Source: a bacterium
Lineage (GTDB): Bacteria > Vulcanimicrobiota > Vulcanimicrobiia > Vulcanimicrobiales > SCRA01
Length of the DNA stretch: 64,000 nucleotides
Direction: 5' to 3'
Assembly: GCA_004298675.1 (NCBI GenBank)
Contig: SCRI01000047.1
Location: 1-64,000, forward strand
Of the stretch, positions 16,446 to 25,291 are shown piece after piece. The translations under genes and the position numbers were made by a program. Numbering within the stretch: the first letter of the stretch is position 1; each line of letters begins with the position of its first letter. Under the pieces are notes generated by a model. It saw nothing but the letters and a program-made list of their open reading frames with translations, searched no databases and had not been told where the DNA came from.

Positions 16446-17198
16446 GTGAGCAAAGGAGCGTCGACCCGTCCCAAGAGCCGCCAACCAGGCACGGCCGCGC
16501 GTAAAGCCCCGGGTGCGCAGCCCAAGCCCAAGCGCCTGCCGCCGGACGAGCGTGAGCGTCTGATCGTGCGTGAGGCCGTGGCATTCTTTGCCGCGCGCGG
16601 CTTCGAGGGTCAGACCCGGGAGCTGGCGAGACGCTTAGGGATAACCCAGCCGTTGCTCTACCGGTACTTCCCGAGCAAGGAGGCACTCCTCGACCGGGTC
16701 TATCAAGAGGTGTACCTCAACCGCTGGAATCCACATTGGGAGGATATCCTCGAGGACCGTACGCGCCCGCTGGAGGATCGCATCGTCGAGTTCTACAGCG
16801 ACTATGCGCGTGCGGTACTGACGTACGAGTGGATCCGGATCTTCATGTTCTCGGGCCTGCGCGGTATGGATCTCAACGGGCGCTACCTCACCGTGGTCCG
16901 CGACCGCATCTTCGCGCGCGTCATCCGTGAGATCCGGTTCGAAAACGCGCTGCCCTCACCCGCGGAGGTACCGATCAGCGAGGCGGAGTTCGAGCTAGTC
17001 TGGTCATTGCATGCCAGCATATTCTATATCGGGATCCGGAAATGGATCTATGGCCTTACCATCCCTGACGACGTCTCGGCGGTGGTCGTGGCGTTGACGA
17101 CGGCATTCATCGAGGGCGTCCCGGCCGTCGTGGCACGGCTCACCGGCGCGACCGCTACGCCGCGCGCGAGGGCGGCGGCACGGCGCCGTACCCCTTGA
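16446..17198 (+). CDS. TetR family transcriptional regulator
   Basis: A 250-aa regulator. After a basic N-terminal tail, the helix-turn-helix is clear: IVREAVAFFAARGFEGQTRELARRLG is split across about residues 39-65, followed by ITQPLLYRYFPSKEALLDRVY. The C-terminal ligand domain is all-helical with aromatic residues (YEWIRIFMFSGLRG, FELVWSLHASIFYIGIRKW). GTG 16446 is the likely start; GTG 16440 is also possible and neither has a good ribosome binding site. It sits between two operons whose promoters carry an identical palindrome, so it probably represses both until an effector binds. Its TGA lies inside the -35 box of the downstream promoter. The effector is unknown but is likely the transported or degraded compound. 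Confidence 0.88.
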   Translation: MSKGASTRPKSRQPGTAARKAPGAQPKPKRLPPDERERLIVREAVAFFAARGFEGQTRELARRLGITQPLLYRYFPSKEALLDRVYQEVYLNRWNPHWEDILEDRTRPLEDRIVEFYSDYARAVLTYEWIRIFMFSGLRGMDLNGRYLTVVRDRIFARVIREIRFENALPSPAEVPISEAEFELVWSLHASIFYIGIRKWIYGLTIPDDVSAVVVALTTAFIEGVPAVVARLTGATATPRARAAARRRTP

Positions 17199-17223
17199 CA
17201 AGCGTCTGGACTTCATGTTTTAT
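17195..17223 (+). promoter_or_regulatory. Promoter of the SBP-ADH operon
   Basis: TTGACA (17195-17200), a 17-bp spacer, TTTTAT (17218-17223). The box order, spacer length and -10 sequence are the same as in the leftward promoter at 16351-16379. The -35 box overlaps the TetR stop codon. Confidence 0.78.
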
Positions 17224-17234
17224 CGAAAGATAAA
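17219..17234. promoter_or_regulatory. TetR-type operator, copy 2
   Basis: TTTATC-GAAA-GATAAA, the exact reverse complement of the palindrome at 16340-16355. It covers the -10 box of the rightward promoter, so bound repressor would block RNA polymerase. Both copies also share the following AATAA context. Confidence 0.8.
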
Positions 17235-17310
17235 TAACTGAATCGCAGGTGGTCATCCTCGCTGACGTGGACGCTGAAGAACACGAGCGCTTGAATCGAG
17301 GAGGCTGGAC

Positions 17311-18579
17311 GTGCACCATTCGCAACGCTCTCGGGCCACTCTGGTACGATCGTTCTCACTCGCGGCCGTCTTAGCGGCCAGTGTAGCGCTGGCCGGGACG
17401 ACGCCGGCGCTTGCCGCCGACCAGGCCCCGCTCAAGGTTGGCTTCATCTCATCGTTGAGCGGCTACTTCGCCGCTCCCGGCAAGTACATGGAGGAGGGCC
17501 TCAAGCTCTACCTCCAGGAGCACGACTACACGATCGCCGGACGCAAGATCGTGCTCGACATCGCGGACGACCAAGGGAACCCCGCGGTTGGCCTCACCCA
17601 GTTGCGCAGGCTCGTCGAACAAGATCACGTCGACGTGATCTTCGGCCCGCTCTCGGCCGCAGTAGGCTCGGCCATGGCGACCTATCTCGACGCCCACAAG
17701 ATGCCCGCGGTTTATCCGATCGTCTCCTCCGATGACCTCACCCAGCGCACGCCGGCGGCATATGTCGTGCGAACGGGCTGGACGAGCAGTCAGACCACAC
17801 AGCCGCTTGGCGACTATGCCTACAAGACGTTGAAATATCGCAAGGTAGCGACGATCGGATACGATTTCTCGTTCGGTTGGGAGAGCATCGGAGGCGCGGT
17901 CGCCACGTTCCAAGACGATGGCGGCAAGGTCGTCAAGCAGATCTGGACGCCGCTGTCCACGACCGACTTCTCACCGTATCTCTCGGAACTCCCTCGTGAC
18001 GTCGATGCGGTCTTCTGTAGCTATTCGGGCTCGCAGGCCGTCAACTTCATGAAACAGTACAAGGCCTTCGGCCTGAAGATACCGTTGGTCTGTCAGGGTA
18101 ACAGCACCGACGAGAGCACGCTCCAAGCCACCGGATCGGCTGCCCTTGGCACCGTCACGGCCTTGCAGTACAGTGCCGCGCTCGACACGACCACGAACAA
18201 GAAGTTCGTCGCCGCGTACACCAAGGCGTACGGACATGGGCCTTCATACTACGGCGAGGGCACCTACGTCGGGGCGATGGTGTTGGCCGGCGGAATCGAG
18301 GCGCTGCACGGCAACGTCTCGGATCCCGCCGCCTTCGTGAAGGCGCTGCGCAGCGTCAATCTCACCAATGCACCGCGTGGTTCCGTGACCTTTGATGCCT
18401 ACGGTAATCCGGTGGAAAACGTCTACATTCGCAAGGTCGAAGACGTTGGCGGCCAGCTCGCGAACGTCGTGATCAAGATCGATCGCAACGTGTCGCAGTT
18501 CTGGACGTACGACCCCGCCGCGTTCTTACGGCACCCGGTGTATTCGCGCAATTATCCGCCTTGCAACGATTGTAAGTAG
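17311..18579 (+). CDS. LIV-type ABC transporter substrate-binding protein (SBP1)
   Basis: A 422-aa exported protein. The Arg-rich start and hydrophobic stretch SFSLAAVLAASVALAGTTPALAA form a signal peptide. The mature part is a type I periplasmic binding fold (LivJ/Peripla_BP_6): PLKVGFISSLSGYFAAPGKY, RRLVEQDHVDVIFGPLSAAV, TIGYDFSFGWESIGG. It ends HPVYSRNYPPCNDCK, with a CxxC tail shared by SBP2. The GTG start follows GAGGAGG at proper distance. It has its own TetR-operator promoter. The nearest encoded permease is livFGMH at 24.6-27.9 kb. The ligand is not known; amino acids, amides and aromatic acids are all carried by this family. Confidence 0.9.
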   Translation: MHHSQRSRATLVRSFSLAAVLAASVALAGTTPALAADQAPLKVGFISSLSGYFAAPGKYMEEGLKLYLQEHDYTIAGRKIVLDIADDQGNPAVGLTQLRRLVEQDHVDVIFGPLSAAVGSAMATYLDAHKMPAVYPIVSSDDLTQRTPAAYVVRTGWTSSQTTQPLGDYAYKTLKYRKVATIGYDFSFGWESIGGAVATFQDDGGKVVKQIWTPLSTTDFSPYLSELPRDVDAVFCSYSGSQAVNFMKQYKAFGLKIPLVCQGNSTDESTLQATGSAALGTVTALQYSAALDTTTNKKFVAAYTKAYGHGPSYYGEGTYVGAMVLAGGIEALHGNVSDPAAFVKALRSVNLTNAPRGSVTFDAYGNPVENVYIRKVEDVGGQLANVVIKIDRNVSQFWTYDPAAFLRHPVYSRNYPPCNDCK

Positions 18580-18590
18580 CGGAGGCAGCG

Positions 18591-19595
18591 ATGCGCGCGA
18601 TGGTACTGGAGTCGTTCGGCGCGCCGCTGCAGTTGCGTGAGTTGCCGGACCCGGTGCCGGGTCCCGGCGAGGCGCTCGTACGGGTGCAGGCGTGCGGAGT
18701 CTGCGCCAGCGATCTCAAGCTCGTCTCGGGCGCGCTGGCTGGGACGCCGTTGCCGCACGTGCCCGGTCACGAGATCGCGGGCGTGGTGGCGGCGTTGGGC
18801 CCGGGCGTGTCGTCTCCCAGAGTGGGCGAACGCGTGGCGTGTTATTTCTATCTCTCGTGCGGCCAGTGCCGCAACTGCCGCGCGGGCCGCGGAACCGTAT
18901 GCTTGGCATCGGCTGGACGCATCGGATTCGAGCTGGACGGTGGCCTAGCGGAGCTGGTGCGCGTGCCGGCGGCGTTGTGTCTCCCCGTGCCCGAGGCCGT
19001 TATCCCGGAGGCGGCCGCCGTCGCCATGGATGCGATCGCCACGCCGTACCACGCTCTCGTGACGCGCGGCCGCCTCGCCGCCGCGGAGACGGTCGCCATC
19101 GTGGGCGTGGGTGGCCTAGGTCTTCATGGCGTCGAGCTCGCGCACTGCGCCGGTGCGCAGGTGATCGCCATCGACGTCGCCGAGGAGCGGCTCGCGCTGG
19201 CGCGCGAGTTGGGAGCCGACCTGACCGTGCGCGCCGGCTCCGCGCAGTGGCCGGCTCCTAGTCTCGTCGCCGATCTCGTGCTCGACACGGCGGTTAGCTC
19301 GCAGACGCTCGCGGGAGACCTGGCCCTGCTGCGCCCAGGGGGGCGTCTGGTGCTGGTTGGCTACAAGCCCGGATTGACGGCCGGCTGGGACACGGCTGCG
19401 CTGGTGCTGAACGAGATCACCGTGTTGCCTGCCCGCGCCGCGGGGCGCGACGAATGCGAGCGCGTGCTCGACCTGCTGGCGCGCAGGTGCATCCGCGCCG
19501 TGATCGATCGGCGGTATGAGCTCCAAGCCGCCAATCAGGCCTTCGAAGCATTACGCGGCGGCGCGCTCAACGGCCGCGCGGTCGTGGCAGCCTAG
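18591..19595 (+). CDS. Zinc-dependent alcohol dehydrogenase
   Basis: A 334-aa MDR enzyme. The catalytic zinc site is Cys38 (CGVCASD), His60-Glu61 (GHE) and a downstream acidic residue; the structural zinc site is CGQCRNCRAGRGTVC with four Cys. The Rossmann motif is VGVGGLGLHG. It oxidises an alcohol to an aldehyde, or the reverse, with NAD(P). It follows SBP1 after 11 bp and is probably in the same TetR-controlled transcript. An aldehyde dehydrogenase lies 1.7 kb downstream, which would complete oxidation to the acid. Its TAG overlaps the convergent stop in CTAG. Confidence 0.9.
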   Translation: MRAMVLESFGAPLQLRELPDPVPGPGEALVRVQACGVCASDLKLVSGALAGTPLPHVPGHEIAGVVAALGPGVSSPRVGERVACYFYLSCGQCRNCRAGRGTVCLASAGRIGFELDGGLAELVRVPAALCLPVPEAVIPEAAAVAMDAIATPYHALVTRGRLAAAETVAIVGVGGLGLHGVELAHCAGAQVIAIDVAEERLALARELGADLTVRAGSAQWPAPSLVADLVLDTAVSSQTLAGDLALLRPGGRLVLVGYKPGLTAGWDTAALVLNEITVLPARAAGRDECERVLDLLARRCIRAVIDRRYELQAANQAFEALRGGALNGRAVVAA

Positions 19596-20224
19596 CCGTG
19601 GGGAATTGGAGTGAGCTCGGCTGCGACCTCTTCCCAGCGCATAACCCGCCCGAGGCAGATCTGCATCAGCTTCAAGGCCATGGCATGGGCTTCGGGACCG
19701 TCCATCGTCTCCACGCATTCCTCGAGCAGCACCAGCTCGAGGTCGCGGTTCACGATCTCGAAGGCATTGCACAACACGCAGCTGTTCGTGTTGATGCCGG
19801 CCAACAGCACCGTGCGCGCTCCGTAGTCGCGCAGCACGAACTCGAGATCGGTATGCAAGAAGGCGCTATAGCGCTTCTTCGTGTTTACGACGGCGTCGCC
19901 GGGCCGGTACAACGCCGGGATGATCTGCGTGCCGGGCGAGTGCTCCAGATTGTGCTCCGCACTACGCGCTCGCGTGCCCGAGCGCTTGGAGGCCCAGAAG
20001 GGGTTGCTCTCGGCCTCGGACGAGCCCCGGTAAACGGTGACCACGTGCACCACGGGTATTCCGGCAGCCCTCGCACGGTCGAAGATGCGCGCGCTGCGCT
20101 CGACGACGGCGCGGGCACGCTCGGCAGCCACGGGCATCGTGGCAACGGCCGGGTCCAGATGACCTCGGTGCATATCGATCGCGACGAGAACCGGGCGTTC
20201 GAGCTTGCGTTCAATCGCGGCCAT
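19592..20224 (-). CDS. Isochorismatase-like cysteine hydrolase
   Basis: A 210-aa protein with the catalytic triad of the family: Asp17 (LVAIDMH), Lys116 (NTKKRYSAF) and Cys149 (INTNSCVLC), plus the usual cis-peptide region VLLAGINTNS. Relatives are amidases such as nicotinamidase, N-carbamoylsarcosine amidase and ureidoacrylate hydrolase. A hydrolase acting on an amide or carbamoyl group fits the nearby LIV transporters and amidohydrolase. It is divergent from the amidohydrolase gene with only 42 bp between. Confidence 0.85.
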   Translation of the reverse strand: MAAIERKLERPVLVAIDMHRGHLDPAVATMPVAAERARAVVERSARIFDRARAAGIPVVHVVTVYRGSSEAESNPFWASKRSGTRARSAEHNLEHSPGTQIIPALYRPGDAVVNTKKRYSAFLHTDLEFVLRDYGARTVLLAGINTNSCVLCNAFEIVNRDLELVLLEECVETMDGPEAHAMALKLMQICLGRVMRWEEVAAELTPIPHG

Positions 20225-20266
20225 GACAGCCGGCGCCTACGACGTGATGTATGAGGATTCCTAGCG

Positions 20267-21271
20267 ATGCGGTGTCTTGACGTTCATGCTCATCTCATTC
20301 CCGAGTCGGTCGTCGATCGGCTCCTGAAGGAGGGTGCCGCGCATACCAATCAGGCCGGCACGCTGATCTCCCTCCCGCCGTCGATCAGCGGCGTGCGCGA
20401 AGCCGTGGCAACGCCGTTCACGCGGGAGCTGCGCGACATCGAGGTGCGTCTCGCCGCCAACGACGAATACGGCATCGACCGTCAAATCATCTCGGTGCCG
20501 CCGTTCTATTTCGGCTATCGGCAGAGTCCCGAGGCCGGCCGTGCGTATGCGCGCGCCGCCAACGACGATCTAGCCAAGGCCGTAGCCGCCCACGCCGACC
20601 GTTTCTTTGCGTTCGCGACGGTGCCACTGCAGGATCCGCCGGGCGCTGTGCGCGAGTTGGAGCGTTGCCTGGGCGAACTTGGTTTCGTGGGCGTGGAGAT
20701 TGGCTCGAATATCGCCGGCACCGAGCTGGACGATCCTTCGCTCGAGCCGTTCTGGGCCGCCTGCGCGCGCCTGGGCGCGCTCATCTTCATCCATCCGCAT
20801 CACGTGGTGGGCGGTGACCGGCTCGGCGCCTATTACCTCTCGAACTTCTTTGGCAACCCCAGCGACACGGCTTTGGGCGCGGCGCGGCTGATCTTCGGCG
20901 GCGTGCTGGAGCGCCACGACCTCAAGATCGTGCTGGCTCATGCCGGCGGCGCGCTGCCGCAGTTGATCGGACGCTTCGATCACGGCTGGAGCGTGCGCCC
21001 GGAAGCCAAATCGCTGCCGCTGCCGCCGAGCACGTACTTCAAGCGGTTGTACTTCGACACGATCGCTCACGACGACGTCATTCTCACGGATTTGATCCAC
21101 CGGGTTGGCGCCGGACACGTGGTCGTCGGCACGGATGCACCGTATGACATGGGCATCCCGGACCCGCGCGCGCTGCTGACCCGGCTGCCGCTCGACGAGC
21201 GCGAGCATGCGGCGATCCTGGGGGGCAATCTCGCGGCGTTGCTGCGTCTCGAGACGGCGCGCAAAGGATAG
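20267..21271 (+). CDS. Amidohydrolase-2 family protein (ACMSD-like decarboxylase/hydrolase)
   Basis: A 334-aa TIM-barrel metal enzyme. The HxH motif is DVHAHLIP (His7, His9). Further ligands are the His in FIHPHHVVGGDRLG, the His in VLAHAGGALPQLIGRFD and the Asp in VVVGTDAPYDMG. This set matches the ACMSD / gamma-resorcylate decarboxylase group, which decarboxylate or hydrolyse carboxylated aromatic or muconate compounds. It stands 7 bp before the aldehyde dehydrogenase, so the pair likely converts an acid to a semialdehyde and on to an acid. A weak GAGGA ribosome site precedes the ATG. Confidence 0.85.
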   Translation: MRCLDVHAHLIPESVVDRLLKEGAAHTNQAGTLISLPPSISGVREAVATPFTRELRDIEVRLAANDEYGIDRQIISVPPFYFGYRQSPEAGRAYARAANDDLAKAVAAHADRFFAFATVPLQDPPGAVRELERCLGELGFVGVEIGSNIAGTELDDPSLEPFWAACARLGALIFIHPHHVVGGDRLGAYYLSNFFGNPSDTALGAARLIFGGVLERHDLKIVLAHAGGALPQLIGRFDHGWSVRPEAKSLPLPPSTYFKRLYFDTIAHDDVILTDLIHRVGAGHVVVGTDAPYDMGIPDPRALLTRLPLDEREHAAILGGNLAALLRLETARKG

Positions 21272-21278
21272 GGTAGTC

Positions 21279-22787
21279 ATGGAGATCGCAGGAGAGCTCG
21301 AGGTTCACCAGCATTTCATCGACGGGGCGCCCTCGCCCGGTGCGGGTGGCAGGACGTACGATCTCGTCGATCCAGCAACGGGCGAGGCCGCCGGAAGGGC
21401 CGCTCGCGGCGATGCCGACGACGTCGCCCGCGCCATCGCCGCGGCGCGTCGCGCGTTCCAGGATGGGCGTTGGTCGGGATTGGGAGTGGCGCGGCGCGCG
21501 CGCATACTCAATGCCTTCGCGGACGCCATCGAAGCGGCGCTTCCGCACTTGAGCGACGTGGAGACGCGCTATACCGGCCGCCCCATCCGCGAGATGCGCG
21601 CGCAGCTCTCGCGTCTACCGGAGTGGTACCGCTACTTTGCAGCGGTCGCGCGCTCGCGGGATGATACCGTCACGCCGTTCGAAGGCCCCTACCACAACTA
21701 TGCGCGGCGCGTGCCCATTGGCGTGGTCGCGCAAGTGACGCCGTGGAACCACCCGCTGCTGATCCTCGCCAAGAAGCTGGCACCAGCCTTGGCGGCCGGT
21801 AACTGCGTGGTCATCAAACCCTCGGAGTTCACCCCGGTCACCACGCTGATGCTCGCGCAGATCGCGAAGGATGCCGGCGTGCCCGACGGCGTGATGAACG
21901 TGGTGACGGGCTATGGCTCCGAAGCGGGAGCCGCGCTCACGCACTCCAAAGGCATCGACAAGATTGACCTCACCGGCGGAACGGAGACCGGGCGTGCCGT
22001 GGCTCAGGCCGCGGGTGCCAACCTCATCCTGTGCTCGTGCGAGTTGGGTGGCAAGGCGCCCATGCTCGTCCTGCCCGGCGCCGATCTCGACGCGGCGGCC
22101 GCGGGCGCGGTATTCGCCGCATTCATTGCCGCCGGCCAGACCTGCATCGCGGGTACGCGCATCCTCGTGCAGGAGCGGATGATCGAGCCCTTCCTGCAGC
22201 GCTTCCTTCCACGTGTGCGGTCGCTGCGTCTGGGTCTGCCGCAAGCGCTGGAGACGCAGTTGGGTCCGCTGGTAGCGGAGCGCCAACTGGCGCGCACGCA
22301 GGAGTACGTGGGGATCGCCATTGCTGAGGGCGCCACGGTTGCCTGCGGCGGCAAACGCCCCGACGATCCGGTGCTGGCAGGCGGCTTCTTCTACGAACCG
22401 ACCGTGCTGACCGGGGTCACCAACGACATGCGCGTGGCGCAGGACGAGATCTTTGGGCCGGTGACGTGCGTGATCGGGTACCGCGATGAAGATCATGCCG
22501 TATCCATCGCCAACGACATTCGCTACGGTTTGGGTGCCTCGGTGTGGACCTCCGATGCCGCCCAGGGCATGCGCGTCGCCCATCGTCTGGAGTGCGGCAT
22601 CGTGTGGATCAACGATCATCACCGCATCGATCCGTCTTCGGTGTGGGGCGGCTTCAAAGCGTCGGGGATCGGTCACGAGAACGGCCACGAGGCGTATCGC
22701 GAGTACACCAAGATACAGAGCATCGTCGTCAATCTCGGCGCGCCGCCCGACTGGTACGGCACGACCGACGTCGTTCGCTTGAGCTGA
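21279..22787 (+). CDS. NAD(P)-dependent aldehyde dehydrogenase
   Basis: A 502-aa ALDH-superfamily enzyme. Landmarks are VTPWNHPLLILAKKLAPALA, the substrate Asn region (TPWNHP), CELGGKAPMLV with the general-base Glu, GQTCIAGTRILVQ with the nucleophile Cys, and DEIFGPVTCV. It oxidises an aldehyde to its acid. The ATG at 21279 has no strong ribosome site; it is coupled to the amidohydrolase 7 bp upstream. A paralogue at 31251-32816 shares most motifs, so two related aldehydes may be handled in this region. Confidence 0.93.
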   Translation: MEIAGELEVHQHFIDGAPSPGAGGRTYDLVDPATGEAAGRAARGDADDVARAIAAARRAFQDGRWSGLGVARRARILNAFADAIEAALPHLSDVETRYTGRPIREMRAQLSRLPEWYRYFAAVARSRDDTVTPFEGPYHNYARRVPIGVVAQVTPWNHPLLILAKKLAPALAAGNCVVIKPSEFTPVTTLMLAQIAKDAGVPDGVMNVVTGYGSEAGAALTHSKGIDKIDLTGGTETGRAVAQAAGANLILCSCELGGKAPMLVLPGADLDAAAAGAVFAAFIAAGQTCIAGTRILVQERMIEPFLQRFLPRVRSLRLGLPQALETQLGPLVAERQLARTQEYVGIAIAEGATVACGGKRPDDPVLAGGFFYEPTVLTGVTNDMRVAQDEIFGPVTCVIGYRDEDHAVSIANDIRYGLGASVWTSDAAQGMRVAHRLECGIVWINDHHRIDPSSVWGGFKASGIGHENGHEAYREYTKIQSIVVNLGAPPDWYGTTDVVRLS

Positions 22788-22812
22788 CGTCCGGCGAACG
22801 CTAAGGAGTTCG

Positions 22813-24555
22813 ATGATGCAAGAGACGAGCACGCTGCGCGCCGGTATGCGTATCGACTGGGACGTTCCCATCACGATGGACGACGGCATCGTATTGCGTG
22901 CCGACGTGTTCCGGCCGGCTGCCGCCGGACGCTACCCGGTCATCCTTTCCTATGGACCCTACGGGAAGTGGCTCATCTTCCAAGACGGTTACGCGACTGC
23001 TTGGGAGAAGATGGTCACCAACTATCCCGATGTTGCCATGGGTTCGAGCAATCGTTATCAGAGCTGGGAGATCGCCGATCCCGAGAAGTGGGTGCCGGAC
23101 GGGTATGCGTGTCTGCGAATAGATTCGCGCGGCGCCGGACGCTCGCCGGGCTTTCTCGAATGCTGGTCGCCGCGTGAGACGCAAGATCTCCATGACTGCG
23201 TCGAGTGGGCCGCGGCCCAGGCCTGGAGCAACGGAAAAGTCGGGATCAGCGGCATCTCGTACTACGCGATGAATCAGTGGCAGGTGGCGTCGAATGCGCC
23301 GCCGCACCTGGCCGCGCTGTGCGCGTGGGAAGGGGCGGCCGATTTCTACCGCGACCTGGGACACCACGGTGGTATCTTTTGCACGTTCTCACCCAACTGG
23401 TACGACATGCAGGTCAAGTCCGTGCAGCATGGCCTGGGGACGCGCGGTTACCGCAGCGGCATGACCGGAGATTGGGTCTCCGGTCCGGCGACGCTGACTT
23501 CCGAGGAGCTTGCGGCAAGCCGTTCCGACTTAGGCGGTGACATGCGCAGCCACGTGCTGGACGACGATTACTGGCACGCGCGCTCCGCGGATTGGTCGAA
23601 GGTGACCGTGCCGTTCCTCTCCGCGGGGAACTGGGGCGGCCAAGGGCTGCATCCGCGCGGCAACACCGAGGCGTTCATGCGGGCGGCCTCGTCGCAGAAG
23701 TGGCTCGAGATGCATGGTGGTGAGCACTGGACGTCGTTTTACACCGACTACGGCATCGCGCTCCAGAAGCGCTTCTTCGGCCATTTCCTCAAAGGCGAAG
23801 ACAACGGCTGGAGCGCGCAACCGCGTGTTGTGCTGAACGTGCGTCACGTCGATCGCTTCGTGGAGCGGGCCGAGGAAGACTGGCCGATCCCGCGCACGCA
23901 GTGGCAGCGCCTCTATCTGCGGCCGGATGCGTTGGCGCTGCAGGCGCAGCCGCCCGCTGAAGGCTCCACGGTCTCGTTCGACGCTCTTGGCGACGGCGTC
24001 ACGTTTCTAACCACGCCGTTCGAGTCGGAGACGGAAATCACGGGGCCGCTGGCGGCGAAGCTCTGGGTCTCCTCTTCCACCGTGGACGCCGATCTGTTTC
24101 TGGTGGTGCGCGTCTTTGCTCCCGATCTCACGGAAGTGGTCTTTCAAGGTGCGCTCGATCCGCATACTCCGGTGGCCCAAGGTTGGCTGCGTGCTTCGCA
24201 TCGTAAGCTCGACCCGCTCCTCTCGCTGCCCTACCGCCCTTATCACGCGCACGACGAACTGCAGCCACTCACACCCGGCGAGAGCGTGGAAGTCGACGTC
24301 GAGATCTGGCCTACCAGTATCGTGATACTGGCAGGCTGCCGGCTGGGCCTCAGCGTGCGCGGGCGCGACTACGTGTATTCCGGCGGCAGCGGCGGTAGGC
24401 TCTCCAACATGAAGAACGAGTTCACCGGCGTGGGCCCGTTCTTGCACGACGATGCACTCAACCGTCCCGCTGCCGTGTTCGGCGGAACGACGACGCTGCA
24501 CGTGACTGCGGGGCACGCAGCCTACCTGCTGCTGCCGGTGATTCCAACGCGCTGA
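22813..24555 (+). CDS. CocE/NonD family (S15) acyl hydrolase
   Basis: A 580-aa alpha/beta hydrolase. The nucleophile elbow is GISGISYYAMNQWQ (GxSYxxxxQW as in cocaine esterase), the RIDSRGAGRSPG loop gives the oxyanion region, and the His is near HWTSFY. The C-terminal ~220 residues form the jelly-roll typical of the PepX/CocE family (RVFAPDLTEVVFQGALDP, SVRGRDYVY). It would hydrolyse an ester or amide. AAGGAG precedes the ATG-ATG pair at 22813. It closes a rightward group (amidohydrolase, ALDH, CocE) and converges on livF with a 28-bp gap. Confidence 0.88.
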   Translation: MMQETSTLRAGMRIDWDVPITMDDGIVLRADVFRPAAAGRYPVILSYGPYGKWLIFQDGYATAWEKMVTNYPDVAMGSSNRYQSWEIADPEKWVPDGYACLRIDSRGAGRSPGFLECWSPRETQDLHDCVEWAAAQAWSNGKVGISGISYYAMNQWQVASNAPPHLAALCAWEGAADFYRDLGHHGGIFCTFSPNWYDMQVKSVQHGLGTRGYRSGMTGDWVSGPATLTSEELAASRSDLGGDMRSHVLDDDYWHARSADWSKVTVPFLSAGNWGGQGLHPRGNTEAFMRAASSQKWLEMHGGEHWTSFYTDYGIALQKRFFGHFLKGEDNGWSAQPRVVLNVRHVDRFVERAEEDWPIPRTQWQRLYLRPDALALQAQPPAEGSTVSFDALGDGVTFLTTPFESETEITGPLAAKLWVSSSTVDADLFLVVRVFAPDLTEVVFQGALDPHTPVAQGWLRASHRKLDPLLSLPYRPYHAHDELQPLTPGESVEVDVEIWPTSIVILAGCRLGLSVRGRDYVYSGGSGGRLSNMKNEFTGVGPFLHDDALNRPAAVFGGTTTLHVTAGHAAYLLLPVIPTR

Positions 24556-24583
24556 GTGCGGCGGTGCGCGCCGGTCGCTGCCG

Positions 24584-25291
24584 TTACACGCCCAGGTAGT
24601 CGGCGCGCACGCGCTCGTTCTGTGCCAGGTCGCCGGGGGGACCGTGATAGACCACGGTCCCCTTGCTGATGACGTAGGTGGTATCGGCCATGGCGAGCGC
24701 CAGCGGCAAGTTCTGCTCCACCAGCAGCACGGCGATGCCGGTGGCCTTGAGCTCCGCGAGTTTCTCGTGGATCACGCGCACGATCATCGGCGCCAAGCCT
24801 TCGGACGGTTCGTCCATGAGCAAGAGTGTGGGGTTGGACATCAGGGCACGCCCCACGGCCACCATCTGCTGTTCGCCGCCACTGAGCTGCGAACCGAAGT
24901 GCTGGCTGCGCTCCTTCAGCCGAGGCATGAAGTCGTACACCGTTTCCAGGTTCCAGCGATTGCCGTTGGCTGCACGGGCCCCGATCAGCAGGTTCTCCTC
25001 GACGGTGAGTGAGGGGAAGACACGCCGGCCCTGCGGCACCAAACCGATTCCGCGTTGCGCGATGAGGTATGAAGGCAAGCGCTGGATCTCGCTATCGCGG
25101 AAGCGTACCGTGCCTCTTGCCGGCGGACTGAAGCCGATGATCGAGCGAATGGTCGTGGTCTTGCCTACGCCGTTGCGGCCCAGCAGCGCAGTCACGGTGC
25201 CCTGTTCGACTTGCAGTGAGACACCCTGGAGGATGTGCTTGTCGCCGTAGTAGGTGTGGATGTCCTGGACCTCGAGGAGCGGCGAGCTCAC
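24584..25291 (-). CDS. livF: LIV-type ABC transporter ATP-binding protein LivF
   Basis: A 235-aa ATPase. Walker A is LLGRNGVGKTTT, the Q-loop is LVPQGRRVFPSLTVEENL, the signature is QLSGGEQQMVAVGRAL and Walker B is LLLMDEPSEGLAP. SLTVEENL and the EPSEGLAP Walker B are typical of LivF rather than LivG. GTG 25291 overlaps the livG stop as GTGA. It is last in the leftward livH-livM-livG-livF series. The importer moves a branched-chain amino acid, amide or aromatic-like solute across the cytoplasmic membrane. Confidence 0.95.
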   Translation of the reverse strand: MSSPLLEVQDIHTYYGDKHILQGVSLQVEQGTVTALLGRNGVGKTTTIRSIIGFSPPARGTVRFRDSEIQRLPSYLIAQRGIGLVPQGRRVFPSLTVEENLLIGARAANGNRWNLETVYDFMPRLKERSQHFGSQLSGGEQQMVAVGRALMSNPTLLLMDEPSEGLAPMIVRVIHEKLAELKATGIAVLLVEQNLPLALAMADTTYVISKGTVVYHGPPGDLAQNERVRADYLGV

